NCBI GenBank assembly: GCA_902810745.1
Contig: CADDYW010000018.1
Span: 1-59,181, forward strand
Direction: 5' to 3'
Length of the DNA: 59,181 bases
Source: Chloroflexota bacterium
Lineage (GTDB): Bacteria; Chloroflexota; UBA6077; FW602-bin22; CADDYW01
Shown here: piece after piece, positions 43,822 through 52,335 of the stretch
Numbering within the stretch: position 1 is the first letter of the stretch
How the letters are laid out: each line of letters opens with the position of its first letter
Program-made: the position numbers and the translations under genes
The notes under the pieces: model-generated
What the model was told of the DNA's origin: nothing
What the model saw: the letters and a program-made list of their open reading frames with translations, nothing else
Database searches by the model: none

Positions 43822-44766
43822 TCACCCCAGATCATCAGACTTATCGTCATCCTTGCCCAGAAGCCACAGTAAAACTGCCTTCTGAACGTGGAGGCGGTTC
43901 CCCGCCTGCTGAAAAACGACCGACTGCGGTCCGTCAATCACCTCGTCGGTAATCTCCTCTCCACGGTGCGCGGGCAGGTCGTGCATCACCACCGCCCCCG
44001 GGCGGGCCAGGCGGAGAAGATCCCGATCGATGCGGTACCGGGCGAAATCCGCGCGGCGGCGGGCCGCTTCGTGCTCCTGGCCCATGCTCGTCCAGACGTC
44101 GGTGTAGAGGACCTCGGCGCCACGCGCGGCCTCAACCGGATCGTTCGTCAAGGTGATACTGCCTCCGCGCTCGACAGCCTCTCGCCGCGCCTGATCGACG
44201 ACGGTCGCGTCGCAGTCATAGCCCGGCGGGCTTGCCAGCGTCAGGTGCAATCCGACCTTGCTCGCGGCAAACAGCAACGTGTTCGCGATATTGTTTCCAT
44301 CCCCGATGTACGTCAGGCGAATGCCCTGCAGTCGCCCGAACTGCTGGCGCAGTGTTAACAGATCGGCGAGGCCCTGGCACGGATGACAGAAATCCGAGAG
44401 CGCGTTGATCACTGGTACCGTCGCCGATGCCGCCAATACCTCCAGATCTGCGTGCCGAAACGTCCGCGCGGCGATGCCGTGAACATACTGGCTGAGAACT
44501 CGCGCGACGTCCGGGATCGCCTCCCGCTTCCCCAGTCCCACCTCGTCGGGTCCGAGGTAGACGGCCTGGCCACCCAGCTCGTACATGGCCACGTCGAACG
44601 ACGCGCGCGTCCGCAAGGATGGCTTTTCGAACACGAGTGCAAGTGACTGGCCGTCGAGCACGGTGATTCGTCTACGCCGCTCTTTCAGCTCCTGGGCACG
44701 ATCGAGTAGCTGTTCGACCTGTTCAGGGGATAGATCTCCGAGGCTAAGGAAATCTGTGCGTTTCAT
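43822..44766 (-). CDS. argF: Ornithine carbamoyltransferase
   Basis: The enzyme joins carbamoyl phosphate and ornithine to give citrulline in arginine synthesis. The 314-residue protein has the carbamoyl-phosphate site FEKPSLRTRASF, the ornithine-side motifs DFCHPCQGLADLLTL and DVWTSMGQE. The typical HCLP motif reads H262-D263-L264-P265 (MHDLPAHRGEEI). ATG at 44764-44766 follows CGGGAG. It leads the operon with cdaA, ybbR, der and plsY. Confidence 0.92.
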   Translation of the reverse strand: MKRTDFLSLGDLSPEQVEQLLDRAQELKERRRRITVLDGQSLALVFEKPSLRTRASFDVAMYELGGQAVYLGPDEVGLGKREAIPDVARVLSQYVHGIAARTFRHADLEVLAASATVPVINALSDFCHPCQGLADLLTLRQQFGRLQGIRLTYIGDGNNIANTLLFAASKVGLHLTLASPPGYDCDATVVDQARREAVERGGSITLTNDPVEAARGAEVLYTDVWTSMGQEHEAARRRADFARYRIDRDLLRLARPGAVVMHDLPAHRGEEITDEVIDGPQSVVFQQAGNRLHVQKAVLLWLLGKDDDKSDDLG

Positions 44767-44811
44767 GAAAACTCCCGAGGATGACGACACGCGATCCGGC
44801 TTCCTGGCGCC

Positions 44812-44817
44812 AGTATA
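44812..44817 (-). promoter_or_regulatory. Extended -10 promoter of the argF operon
   Basis: Minus strand TGC-TATACT without a clear -35, about 45 bp before the argF start. Confidence 0.45.
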
Positions 44818-44899
44818 GCATACCAAACCCGGGGGTATGGAGACATAATTCGACGGGCCGTCTATCGATGTTAACACCCCGGCGAGGCGAACGGAACGC

Positions 44900-44930
44900 G
44901 CTGGTGCGGCCATTCCTCTTCCGCACCAGC
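44900..44930. terminator. Hairpin downstream of moeA
   Basis: GCTGGTGCGG (44900-44909) and CCGCACCAGC (44921-44930) with an 11-base loop, between moeA and argF on the same strand. Probably the moeA terminator; no U-tract. Confidence 0.45.
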
Positions 44931-45063
44931 CAGCGAGGGAGACCGGAGGCTCGACGATGTTGCGCTCAGATCGTGACGACTGTCTTGGCGAGGAAGAAGC
45001 TGTCCTGACCGGGACGAAGTGGAAGCCGCCACGGCGGTAGCCCCGGGTGCGCGACTGCGGCGA

Positions 45064-46293
45064 TCACGTCACGCTCTCCATGGAGATCTCGCCGATGAGC
45101 AGCGCGTCAACCTGGCCGCCCGCGGGAATCGGCTCGGTACCCGGTGCGATCCGAAGCAGCGCGTTTGCGCCGGCCAGCGAGAGCAGACGGCTCGAGCGTT
45201 GCGCGCCCGTCGTGGTGGCGACCAGCCGTCCCTCGTGCCAGCGAACCACCGCCCGCTGGTACTCGGGTCGGTCAGCCGATGGCCTGATCTCGTGCTCGAC
45301 CTCGACCCGGATGACCGGCCGTCCTGGTTGCCGATATCCCTGCATCTTCCGTAAGGCCGGCCGCACGAACACCTCGAAGCTCACCAGCGACGACACCGGG
45401 AAACCGGGCAGCCCGAACACCAATCGACCGTCGACCGTCGCGAACGTCGTCGGCTTGCCAGGCTTGAACGAAACTCGTCCGAAGTGAATCGTCCCAATCC
45501 GCTGGAGAATCGGTTTGATCAGGTCGCGGCTCCCAACCGAGACGCCGCCCGAGGTCAGCACCACGTCCGCCCGGCGCAGCCCCTCGCGAATCAGCGCTTC
45601 CTGCTCTGCTTCGTCGTCACGCACCTGGCCCAAGGAGAGCGGCTCACCGCCGGCCTCGCGCACGCTCGCCAGCAGTGCGTAGCGATTACTATCGCGAATC
45701 GCCCCCGGACGCAGGCTCTCGTCCGGCTCGATCAGCTCGTCACCCGTCGAGAGCACGGCCACGACTGGCCGCCGGTACACCCGGACACGCGTCCGGCCGA
45801 CCGTCGCGAGCAGACCAATCTCCGGCGCGCCCAGAACCGTGCCGGGCGCGAGCACCTCCTGACCCACGAAGACGTCCTGACCCCGCCGGTAGATATTCTC
45901 GCCCGGACGCGGCAAGGCGTCCACCGTCACGATGCCATCCGATTCTCTCGTCTGCTCGACCATGACGACGGCATCGGCACCTTCAGGCAACGGCGCGCCG
46001 GTCATGATTCGCATCGCCGTTCCGCGATCGACCGCGAGCTGCTCGACTTGCCCGGCGGTGACCTCGGCGATTACCCGACGGGGCTGCATCCGATCAGCGC
46101 TCTGGACCGCGTATCCGTCGACCGCTGCCGCGTCGAAGGGTGGCAAATCGTCGGAGGCGACCACCGTTTCGGCGAGCACCCGTCCGAGACATTGCGATAG
46201 TTCGACCTCTTCCGCGCCCAGAACCGGCGTCCGTGACAGTATCGCCGCGAGCGCTTCCTCGACAGAGACCATCGAATAGGGAGATGCCTGCAT
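45064..46293 (-). CDS. moeA: Molybdopterin molybdenumtransferase MoeA
   Basis: MoeA inserts molybdate into adenylated molybdopterin. The 409-residue protein has SVEEALAAILSRTPVLGAEE, DAAAVDGYAVQ, VVAVLSTGDELIEPD, DVVLTSGGVSVG and GLPGFPVSSLVSFEVFVRP (family usually GLPGNPVS). ATG at 46291-46293 is used; GTG at 46302 has a better GAGGT-acaac spacing and is possible. It lies next to the molybdenum-enzyme gene at 46463 on the same strand, its likely client. Confidence 0.92.
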   Translation of the reverse strand: MQASPYSMVSVEEALAAILSRTPVLGAEEVELSQCLGRVLAETVVASDDLPPFDAAAVDGYAVQSADRMQPRRVIAEVTAGQVEQLAVDRGTAMRIMTGAPLPEGADAVVMVEQTRESDGIVTVDALPRPGENIYRRGQDVFVGQEVLAPGTVLGAPEIGLLATVGRTRVRVYRRPVVAVLSTGDELIEPDESLRPGAIRDSNRYALLASVREAGGEPLSLGQVRDDEAEQEALIREGLRRADVVLTSGGVSVGSRDLIKPILQRIGTIHFGRVSFKPGKPTTFATVDGRLVFGLPGFPVSSLVSFEVFVRPALRKMQGYRQPGRPVIRVEVEHEIRPSADRPEYQRAVVRWHEGRLVATTTGAQRSSRLLSLAGANALLRIAPGTEPIPAGGQVDALLIGEISMESVT

Positions 46294-46462
46294 GCGCACC
46301 ACGTTGTACCTCACTGTGGGGGATCGGCGTCGGGTATCAGGCGGGGCGAGGCAGAGGCACGCGACCTCTCGCCACCAGGTTGGACCACGCCCTGGCGTCG
46401 CGTCAGGTGTTGCGGTCGTGATCTTTCATTCTTGGTCAGCTCCGGACGCCTTACCCCAGCGT

Positions 46463-48196
46463 TCATCCTACTCGGACCGACTTCATGTCCCAGCCGGTGG
46501 CGCCGTTGGGCAGGGTATCGGTCTCCTCCGACGTCTGGACCTGCCCGGTCCCATCGGTCGCGCGCACCACGACGGTGTACTCGCCAGGCTCCGCGTTCCA
46601 GTCGAGCCGCCAGAGTCGCCAGGTATACGGCCCCAGCGGATCCTTCAGCGTCGCGGTCTGCCAGGTCTTGCCACCATCGACGCTGACCTCGACCTTGCTG
46701 ATTCCACGGTCGCCAGCAAAGGCGATCCCGGCAAGCTCCACCTTCCCCGCTTTAATGGCGGGGTGCCTGACGTCGATCGTGTTGATCTCGGACATCGTCA
46801 GAATAACCGCCTCGTCGCTCCAGCCGCGCTGCTCCCAGTAGCCTTTGAAGTCCTCTGCGACCAGCTCGATCTTCGTCAGCCACTTAACGTTCTTCATCCC
46901 GTAGATCCCTGGAATCAGGAGACGCGCGGGCGCACCGTGGCCCGGGACGAGCGGCTCGCCATTCATCGCGTACGCCAGCAGATTGGCCGGGCTCATCGCG
47001 CGCTGGTATGGAATGGAGTCTGTGTAGCCGTCCGCGGCACTGAAGACCACCTTGACGGCCCGCGAGTCCGGCTCGGCCGCGGCGATCAGATCGCGGAGCG
47101 AGACACCGCGCCAGCTCGCGTTCCCAATCAGGTCACCGCCAACCTCGTTACTGATACACTCGAGCGTCTCGTACCGATCCTCGTACGGCAGCTTCAGAAG
47201 CTGATTATAGGTGAGCGTGTACGGCTTCTTGACGAGACCGCCAATCTGCAATGTCCAGTGGCTCGGATCGATGACAGGATCCGAGAAGAAGTTCTTCGAG
47301 ACGACATAGAAATCCTTGGTTGGCGTGACCTCCGGGCCAAGCCCCGGAATGTTCCAATCCGAGGACGAAGTGGGCGTGGAGGCAACAGCTGTCGGGCTCG
47401 CCGACGACGCGCTCGCCGAGCTTGCCAGGCTGGTCGGTGTAGACGGAGCAGATGCCACAGACAGTGGCGTGGGCTCAGAGGTCGCCGCGGTCGAGGACGT
47501 GGGCGGATTCGGGCGCGTGCCACCGGCTGGCGTTGGCACAACGGTGAGGCGCGCCGCACTTCCCGGCGCGGAGATGACCCGGTAGGTAGCTCCCGCGGCC
47601 AGCACGGCAACTGCTCCAACGGCAACCCCACCCAGGAGCCGTCTCCGCTCCGCGCTTGGCACTGGTTCGTCGGCGGTCTCGAGTGCTATTCGCGCAACCG
47701 ACACGCGATAGGTACCCGCCAGCGAAAGCCCGAACAACAGGAAGTTGATCAGGAGGGCGAAATTGAGCGCGAACGGCCCGATCGCCGTCGACGCGCCAAA
47801 GAAGCCGTTGCCGGCGATGGGAAGGAGGATCAGACCAGTAGCCGCCCAGGCAATCAGCGCACAGAGAAAGGCGCGGGTCCAGCCGGACCAGTGCCGTCGT
47901 ATGCCGGGAATCTCCCGCCCCCAGATCAGCGCAAAGACAATTCCGATGAGCGCGCCGGCCACGACCTGGAGGAGGAGGATACCGACGAACAGCAGTGGCT
48001 TGGCCTGAAACTTCAGGGCGTCAAGCACACGGGCAAAGATCGCTGGTGGAATGGCACGCGTGAAGGCATCTTCGAACAGATCGGGAAACATCGGCGCACC
48101 CGCGCCAAGACGGGCAATGGCTTGTCCGATGATCATCACCAGCATCGCGACGATGCCTGCCAGGGCCCCCGCCCGGACTAACTGCCGCGTTGTCAT
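46463..48196 (-). CDS. Membrane-anchored sulfite-oxidase-family molybdopterin oxidoreductase
   Basis: The 577-residue protein has an N-terminal membrane part with about four helices (residues 10-30, 62-90, 108-130, 140-160), a further helix (about 188-205), a Ser/Thr/Pro/Ala-rich linker (about 210-275), then the catalytic domain: VSKNFFSDPVIDPSHWTLQI, Moco-ligand C347 in YETLECISNEVGGDLIGN, HGAPARLLIPGIYGMKNVKW, and an Ig-like dimerisation domain (ISKVEVSVDGGKTWQ). Sulfite is a possible substrate, but YedY-like reductase action cannot be excluded. No heme motif is seen. Promoter at 48223. Neighbour moeA supplies cofactor. Confidence 0.88.
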   Translation of the reverse strand: MTTRQLVRAGALAGIVAMLVMIIGQAIARLGAGAPMFPDLFEDAFTRAIPPAIFARVLDALKFQAKPLLFVGILLLQVVAGALIGIVFALIWGREIPGIRRHWSGWTRAFLCALIAWAATGLILLPIAGNGFFGASTAIGPFALNFALLINFLLFGLSLAGTYRVSVARIALETADEPVPSAERRRLLGGVAVGAVAVLAAGATYRVISAPGSAARLTVVPTPAGGTRPNPPTSSTAATSEPTPLSVASAPSTPTSLASSASASSASPTAVASTPTSSSDWNIPGLGPEVTPTKDFYVVSKNFFSDPVIDPSHWTLQIGGLVKKPYTLTYNQLLKLPYEDRYETLECISNEVGGDLIGNASWRGVSLRDLIAAAEPDSRAVKVVFSAADGYTDSIPYQRAMSPANLLAYAMNGEPLVPGHGAPARLLIPGIYGMKNVKWLTKIELVAEDFKGYWEQRGWSDEAVILTMSEINTIDVRHPAIKAGKVELAGIAFAGDRGISKVEVSVDGGKTWQTATLKDPLGPYTWRLWRLDWNAEPGEYTVVVRATDGTGQVQTSEETDTLPNGATGWDMKSVRVG

Positions 48197-48222
48197 GGCT
48201 ACCCCCGATAACAGCCGATTCC

Positions 48223-48251
48223 ATCATAACACACGAGACTTTGAACACCAA
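48223..48251 (-). promoter_or_regulatory. Promoter of the sulfite-oxidase-family gene
   Basis: Minus-strand TTGGTG, 17-bp spacer, TATGAT; the predicted start is about 20 bp before the ATG at 48196. Confidence 0.6.
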
Positions 48252-48271
48252 AAGAAGACGGCACAGAACTT

Positions 48272-51100
48272 GTGGGCCCATTGGGCGTGAGCGCTCTCGC
48301 CCAACCACAGCCGACGCCAGCTCCGACGGGCGTTCGCGAGGAGCCAATTCATCGTTTACCGGTCGACGCGGTCTTCCTCCGACTGCGGACCAGCCGCCGC
48401 GGGCTGAGTCGGGAGGAGGCTGCACGACGGCTCGCGGCATACGGTCCCAACCGCATCGTTCGGGTCGCCGGCACCCCGCGCTGGAAGCGGTTCTTGCGCA
48501 ACTTCGTCCAGATCTTCGCTCTCCTGCTCTGGGTAAGCGCGGCACTCTCGTTTCTCGTGGGGGCAACGCAGCTTGCCTGGGCGATCGTCGCGGTCATCGT
48601 CATCAACGCGCTCTTCAGCTTCGCACAGGAATACCAGGCCGAGCGTGCCGTGGAGGCGCTGCGCAGCCTCCTGCCCTCGCGCGCCCGGGTCGTGCGCGAT
48701 GGCGTGAGGCAGATCATTCTCGCCGAGGATCTGGTTCCCGGCGACCTCGTCGTCCTGGAAGAGGGAGACCACGTCTCGGCCGACACCCGCCTGGTGGAAG
48801 GGTTCGAGCTTCAGGTGGTCACCGCGGCGGTAACCGGCGAATCGGAGCCCGTGATCCGCACGCCGGACCCGGTCGTCGACGAGAACGTTCTTACAATTCA
48901 AGCGAGCAATCTCGTCCTCGCCGGTAGCACGGTCGCCAGCGGAACCGGTCTGGCCGTCGTCTACGCGACCGGCATGAATACCGAGTTCGGGAAAATTGCC
49001 CGACTGACCAGCGGGCTCGAGGAGAAGCCCAGCCCGCTGCAGATCCAGGTACGGCGTATCGCGCAGACCATCGCCATTCTCGCGGTCGTCTCCGGTATCG
49101 CGATCTTCGGCGCAGCCCGTCTCCTGGCAGCACTCCCTCTTGCCGATAGCCTGATCTTCGCGATCGGCATCATCACCGCGAACGTTCCAGAAGGTCTGCT
49201 GCCGACCCTGACGCTGGCGCTCGCGGCGAGCATTCGACGGCTCGCCAGCCGCCACGCACTGGTGAAACGCCTGTCCGCCGTCGAGACGCTCGGTGCGACG
49301 ACGATGATCTGCTCGGACAAGACCGGAACGCTCACCCAGAACGAGATGACAGTGCGTGAGCTCTGGCTCGACCATCGATCCGTCGGGGTTACCGGGGTCG
49401 GCTACGACCCGATGGGGCAGTTTACCGAGGGGCCGCGGCAGCTCGCGCCGGGCGAGCTCGAGCCGCTGCGCGCACTCCTCGAAGCAGCCGCCCTCTGCAA
49501 TAACGCACGGCTGCTGCCACCCACTGCCGACCGACCACGCTGGTCGGTGCTTGGAGATCCGACCGAGGCGGCGCTGCTCGTCGTGGCGATGAAGGCCGGG
49601 ATCGACTACGAGCGGGCTCAGGGCGAGAAGCCTCGGGTCTACGAGATTCCTTTCGACTCACGGCGAAAGCGAATGACCGTCGTCTGCCGGGTGGACGGCG
49701 AGTACCTGGCCTTCACCAAAGGAGCGCCGAAGGAGATGCTGGAGTGTTGCACTCACGTCCTCCTGGCAGACGGCGTTCACCCGCTCGACCGTGCCGCGCG
49801 CGCGTCGATCATGGGTGCGAACGACCGGCTCGCCCGGTCCGGGTTGCGCGTCCTGGCGGCTGCCCGACGGACGGTGTCCTTCCAGCGTCACTACACCGCC
49901 GAGGATACCGAGCGCGATCTCACGTTCCTGGGACTGCTGGCGATGATGGATCCGCCGCGTCCCGAGGTCGCCGCGGCGATCGATCTCTGTCGGCACGCCG
50001 GTATTCGTGTGATCATGATTACTGGCGACTACGGACTGACTGCCAAGGCGATCGCCGTGCGAATCGGACTGGTTGAGCCGGATCAGGCATTCATCATTAC
50101 CGGCAGCGACGTTTCCGAAACGCCCGACCACACGCTACGCGAGGAGCTCCGTCGACCGGGCGTGATCTTCGCGCGTGTCGCGCCGGAACACAAGATGCGG
50201 ATCGCGCGGATCCTGCGCGAGGATCACCAGGTCGTGGCGATGACCGGCGACGGCGTCAACGACGCGCCGGCCCTGCGCGAGGCCGACATTGGCGTGGCGA
50301 TGGGCGTCGTCGGAACTGACGTCGCTCGCGAGGCCGCCGAGATGATCCTGACCGACGACAACTTCGCGACGATCGTCTCGGCTGTCGAGGAAGGCCGTGT
50401 CGTCTTCGACAACATCCGCCGATTCTGTATCTACATTTTCACCCACCTTGCTCCGGAGGCCGTGCCCTTCATCGCCTTCGCGCTGTTCCGCGTGCCGCTG
50501 GCGATCACCCCGATGCAGATCCTGGCCATCGACCTGGGGACTGACACCGTTCCGGCGCTGGCCCTTGGCTTGGAGCAGCCAGAACCCGGCGTGATGGATC
50601 GCCCGCCACGGCGTCCTGACGAGCCACTGGTCACGCGCGGCCTGCTCGTCCGCGCGTATCTCTTCTACGGGGTCATCGAGACATTCTTCGTCATGGCCGG
50701 GTTCTTCTGGGTGCTCAGTCAGGGTGGATGGGTCCTGGGAATGCCCATCGATCCGTCCAGCCAGCTCTACCGACAGGCCACGACGATGGGATTTCTCGGC
50801 GTCGTCGGAACCCAGCTCGGGACGCTGTTCGCCTGCCGAACCAACCTCGCGTCGCTCATCGCCATCGGTCCGTTCAGCAACCGCTGGGTCGTGATCGGCG
50901 CGCTCTTCTCCATCACGGTCACTGCCGCGTTGATCTATGCTCCATTCCTTCGCGACGTCTTCGGGATGGCGGCCCTATCGCCCGTCCACTATCTGGTGGC
51001 GTTCTTCTACGGGCCAGTCCTGGTCGTTGTCGACGAGGTTCGCAAGCTGATGCTCCGTCGGCGGGTGCGGCGTCCACCGGCCGAGCGAGGACCGGGGTGA
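48272..51100 (+). CDS. P-type cation ATPase resembling Na+/K+ (P2C) pumps
   Basis: The 942-residue pump has all P2 domains: actuator TGES (about residue 188), phosphorylation site DKTGTLTQNEMTV with D349, hinge GDGVNDAPALREADIGVAMG (about 659), and about ten membrane helices. Helix M4 reads IGIITANVPEGLLPTLTLAL and M6 DLGTDTVPALALGLEQPEPGVMDR, phrases of eukaryotic Na+/K+-ATPases rather than Ca2+ pumps (PEGLPA). In M5 the Glu is kept (LAPEAVPF) but the Asn three before it is Leu. So a monovalent-cation pump is likely. Start uncertain: GTG at 48272 or 48287, neither with a clear ribosome site. RCK genes follow. Confidence 0.9.
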   Translation: MGPLGVSALAQPQPTPAPTGVREEPIHRLPVDAVFLRLRTSRRGLSREEAARRLAAYGPNRIVRVAGTPRWKRFLRNFVQIFALLLWVSAALSFLVGATQLAWAIVAVIVINALFSFAQEYQAERAVEALRSLLPSRARVVRDGVRQIILAEDLVPGDLVVLEEGDHVSADTRLVEGFELQVVTAAVTGESEPVIRTPDPVVDENVLTIQASNLVLAGSTVASGTGLAVVYATGMNTEFGKIARLTSGLEEKPSPLQIQVRRIAQTIAILAVVSGIAIFGAARLLAALPLADSLIFAIGIITANVPEGLLPTLTLALAASIRRLASRHALVKRLSAVETLGATTMICSDKTGTLTQNEMTVRELWLDHRSVGVTGVGYDPMGQFTEGPRQLAPGELEPLRALLEAAALCNNARLLPPTADRPRWSVLGDPTEAALLVVAMKAGIDYERAQGEKPRVYEIPFDSRRKRMTVVCRVDGEYLAFTKGAPKEMLECCTHVLLADGVHPLDRAARASIMGANDRLARSGLRVLAAARRTVSFQRHYTAEDTERDLTFLGLLAMMDPPRPEVAAAIDLCRHAGIRVIMITGDYGLTAKAIAVRIGLVEPDQAFIITGSDVSETPDHTLREELRRPGVIFARVAPEHKMRIARILREDHQVVAMTGDGVNDAPALREADIGVAMGVVGTDVAREAAEMILTDDNFATIVSAVEEGRVVFDNIRRFCIYIFTHLAPEAVPFIAFALFRVPLAITPMQILAIDLGTDTVPALALGLEQPEPGVMDRPPRRPDEPLVTRGLLVRAYLFYGVIETFFVMAGFFWVLSQGGWVLGMPIDPSSQLYRQATTMGFLGVVGTQLGTLFACRTNLASLIAIGPFSNRWVVIGALFSITVTAALIYAPFLRDVFGMAALSPVHYLVAFFYGPVLVVVDEVRKLMLRRRVRRPPAERGPG

Positions 51101-51271
51101 TCCTCGTCGCGCAGGAGTGTTGGAGCGGGCACGATGATTTCTACGTCGGATTCGCGGATTGATGCCAGAACGCAGCGTAATCTCTGACGCCGGGATGCAT
51201 CGACACTGCGCTCCGCGCGATGCGCCGCCGTCTCGGACACGCACGTGTCGCGGCGGAAGGAGGTATCCTCG

Positions 51272-51925
51272 ATGAAGGTGGTCGTGGTGGGCTGCGGGCG
51301 GGTCGGATCGCGCCTGGCGACGGGGCTCGCCCGCGAGAGGAACGAGGTCGTGGTCATCGATAAGAATCCCCTCGCGTTTCGTCGGCTCGGAGCGGCCTTT
51401 CCCGGACGGATCATCACCGGCGTCGGGTTCGATCGAACGGTGCTGACCCAGGCCGGGCTGCCCGACGTGGACGCGCTCGCCGCCGTCACGAACGGCGATA
51501 ACACGAACTTCGTCGTCGCGGCGATCGCCCGACGGTATTACCGGGTTCCGAAGGTCGTCGCGCGGATCTACGATCCCGCGCGGGCAGATATCTACCGTCG
51601 CATCGGCATCCCGACGATCTCGTCCACGATCTGGGGCGCAAATCGTCTGAAGGAGATGCTCACGGCGACCCGCCTGACGCCGGTCCTGAGCATTGCCAGC
51701 GGCGACGCCGAGGTGTTCGAGATCGATCTGCCGGCCCTGCTCGAAGGAACCACCGTGGGCGACCTCGACGTGCCGGGTGAGTTCCTTGTGTCGGCGATCA
51801 TACGGGGCGGACGCGCGGTCATCCCCCGTCGTGGCACCCGCTTCGAGCCCGGCGACGTGCTCCAGATCACGGCGCTGAGCTCGGCCCTGCCGAAGCTGCA
51901 GCGGCTGCTGGGGGAGGCCGGATGA
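51272..51925 (+). CDS. TrkA/KtrA-like potassium-uptake regulatory protein (RCK_N plus RCK_C)
   Basis: The 217-residue cytosolic protein gates a K+ channel. RCK_N (residues 1-130) begins VVVVGCGRVGSRLATGL with VVIDKNP; the end of the N domain is MLTATRL; RCK_C (about 140-215) has FEIDLPALLEGTTVGDLDVP and PRRGTRFEPGDVLQITA. RCK_C domains bind c-di-AMP in some relatives. ATG at 51272 follows AAGGAGG by 8 bases. The next gene overlaps by 4 bp. The membrane channel (TrkH/KtrB) is not in the window. Confidence 0.93.
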   Translation: MKVVVVGCGRVGSRLATGLARERNEVVVIDKNPLAFRRLGAAFPGRIITGVGFDRTVLTQAGLPDVDALAAVTNGDNTNFVVAAIARRYYRVPKVVARIYDPARADIYRRIGIPTISSTIWGANRLKEMLTATRLTPVLSIASGDAEVFEIDLPALLEGTTVGDLDVPGEFLVSAIIRGGRAVIPRRGTRFEPGDVLQITALSSALPKLQRLLGEAG

Positions 51926-52335
51926 AGGTTTTGATCGTGGGGGCCGGTCAGGTTGGCTACAACCTGGCGGAGATGCTGAAGAACGCGGGCGAGACCGTCG
52001 TCGTCGTCGAGCGCGATGCCGAGCGCGCCCGCTGGGTCCACCACATGCTCGGCGTGCCCGTGGTCGTCGGCGACGGCGACGATCCGGCGGTCCTCGACGA
52101 GGCGGGCATCCGAGGCGCTGACGCCGTCTGCGCGACGACCGGTGAGGACGAGGATAATCTGGTCGTCGGCACGCTCGCGCGCTTCGAGTTCGGTGTTCCC
52201 CACACGCTCGCCCGGGTCAACGACCCGCGCAACGAGTGGCTCTACGGTCCGGCCCTCGACATGGGCATCGACGTCGCGATCAGCGAAGCGCACCTGATGG
52301 CCGAAGCGCTGAGGGCGCGACTTGGGAATGGCTGA
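51922..52335 (+). CDS. TrkA-like protein with RCK_N domain only
   Basis: The 137-residue protein starts VLIVGAGQVGYNLAEMLK, with VVVERDAERARWV, VVGDGDDPAVLDEAGI and ATTGEDEDNLVV, the nucleotide-binding Rossmann half of TrkA; it stops before an RCK_C domain. Together with the previous gene it forms a CeoB/CeoC-like pair, probably a hetero-oligomeric gating ring. The ATGA overlap shows translational coupling. Confidence 0.9.
   Translation: MKVLIVGAGQVGYNLAEMLKNAGETVVVVERDAERARWVHHMLGVPVVVGDGDDPAVLDEAGIRGADAVCATTGEDEDNLVVGTLARFEFGVPHTLARVNDPRNEWLYGPALDMGIDVAISEAHLMAEALRARLGNG

Noticed and set aside
46292..48181. Very long open frame (629 codons) on the plus strand
   Set aside because: It is antisense to the sulfite-oxidase-family gene, whose motifs and promoter are clear; long antisense frames are expected at this GC content.
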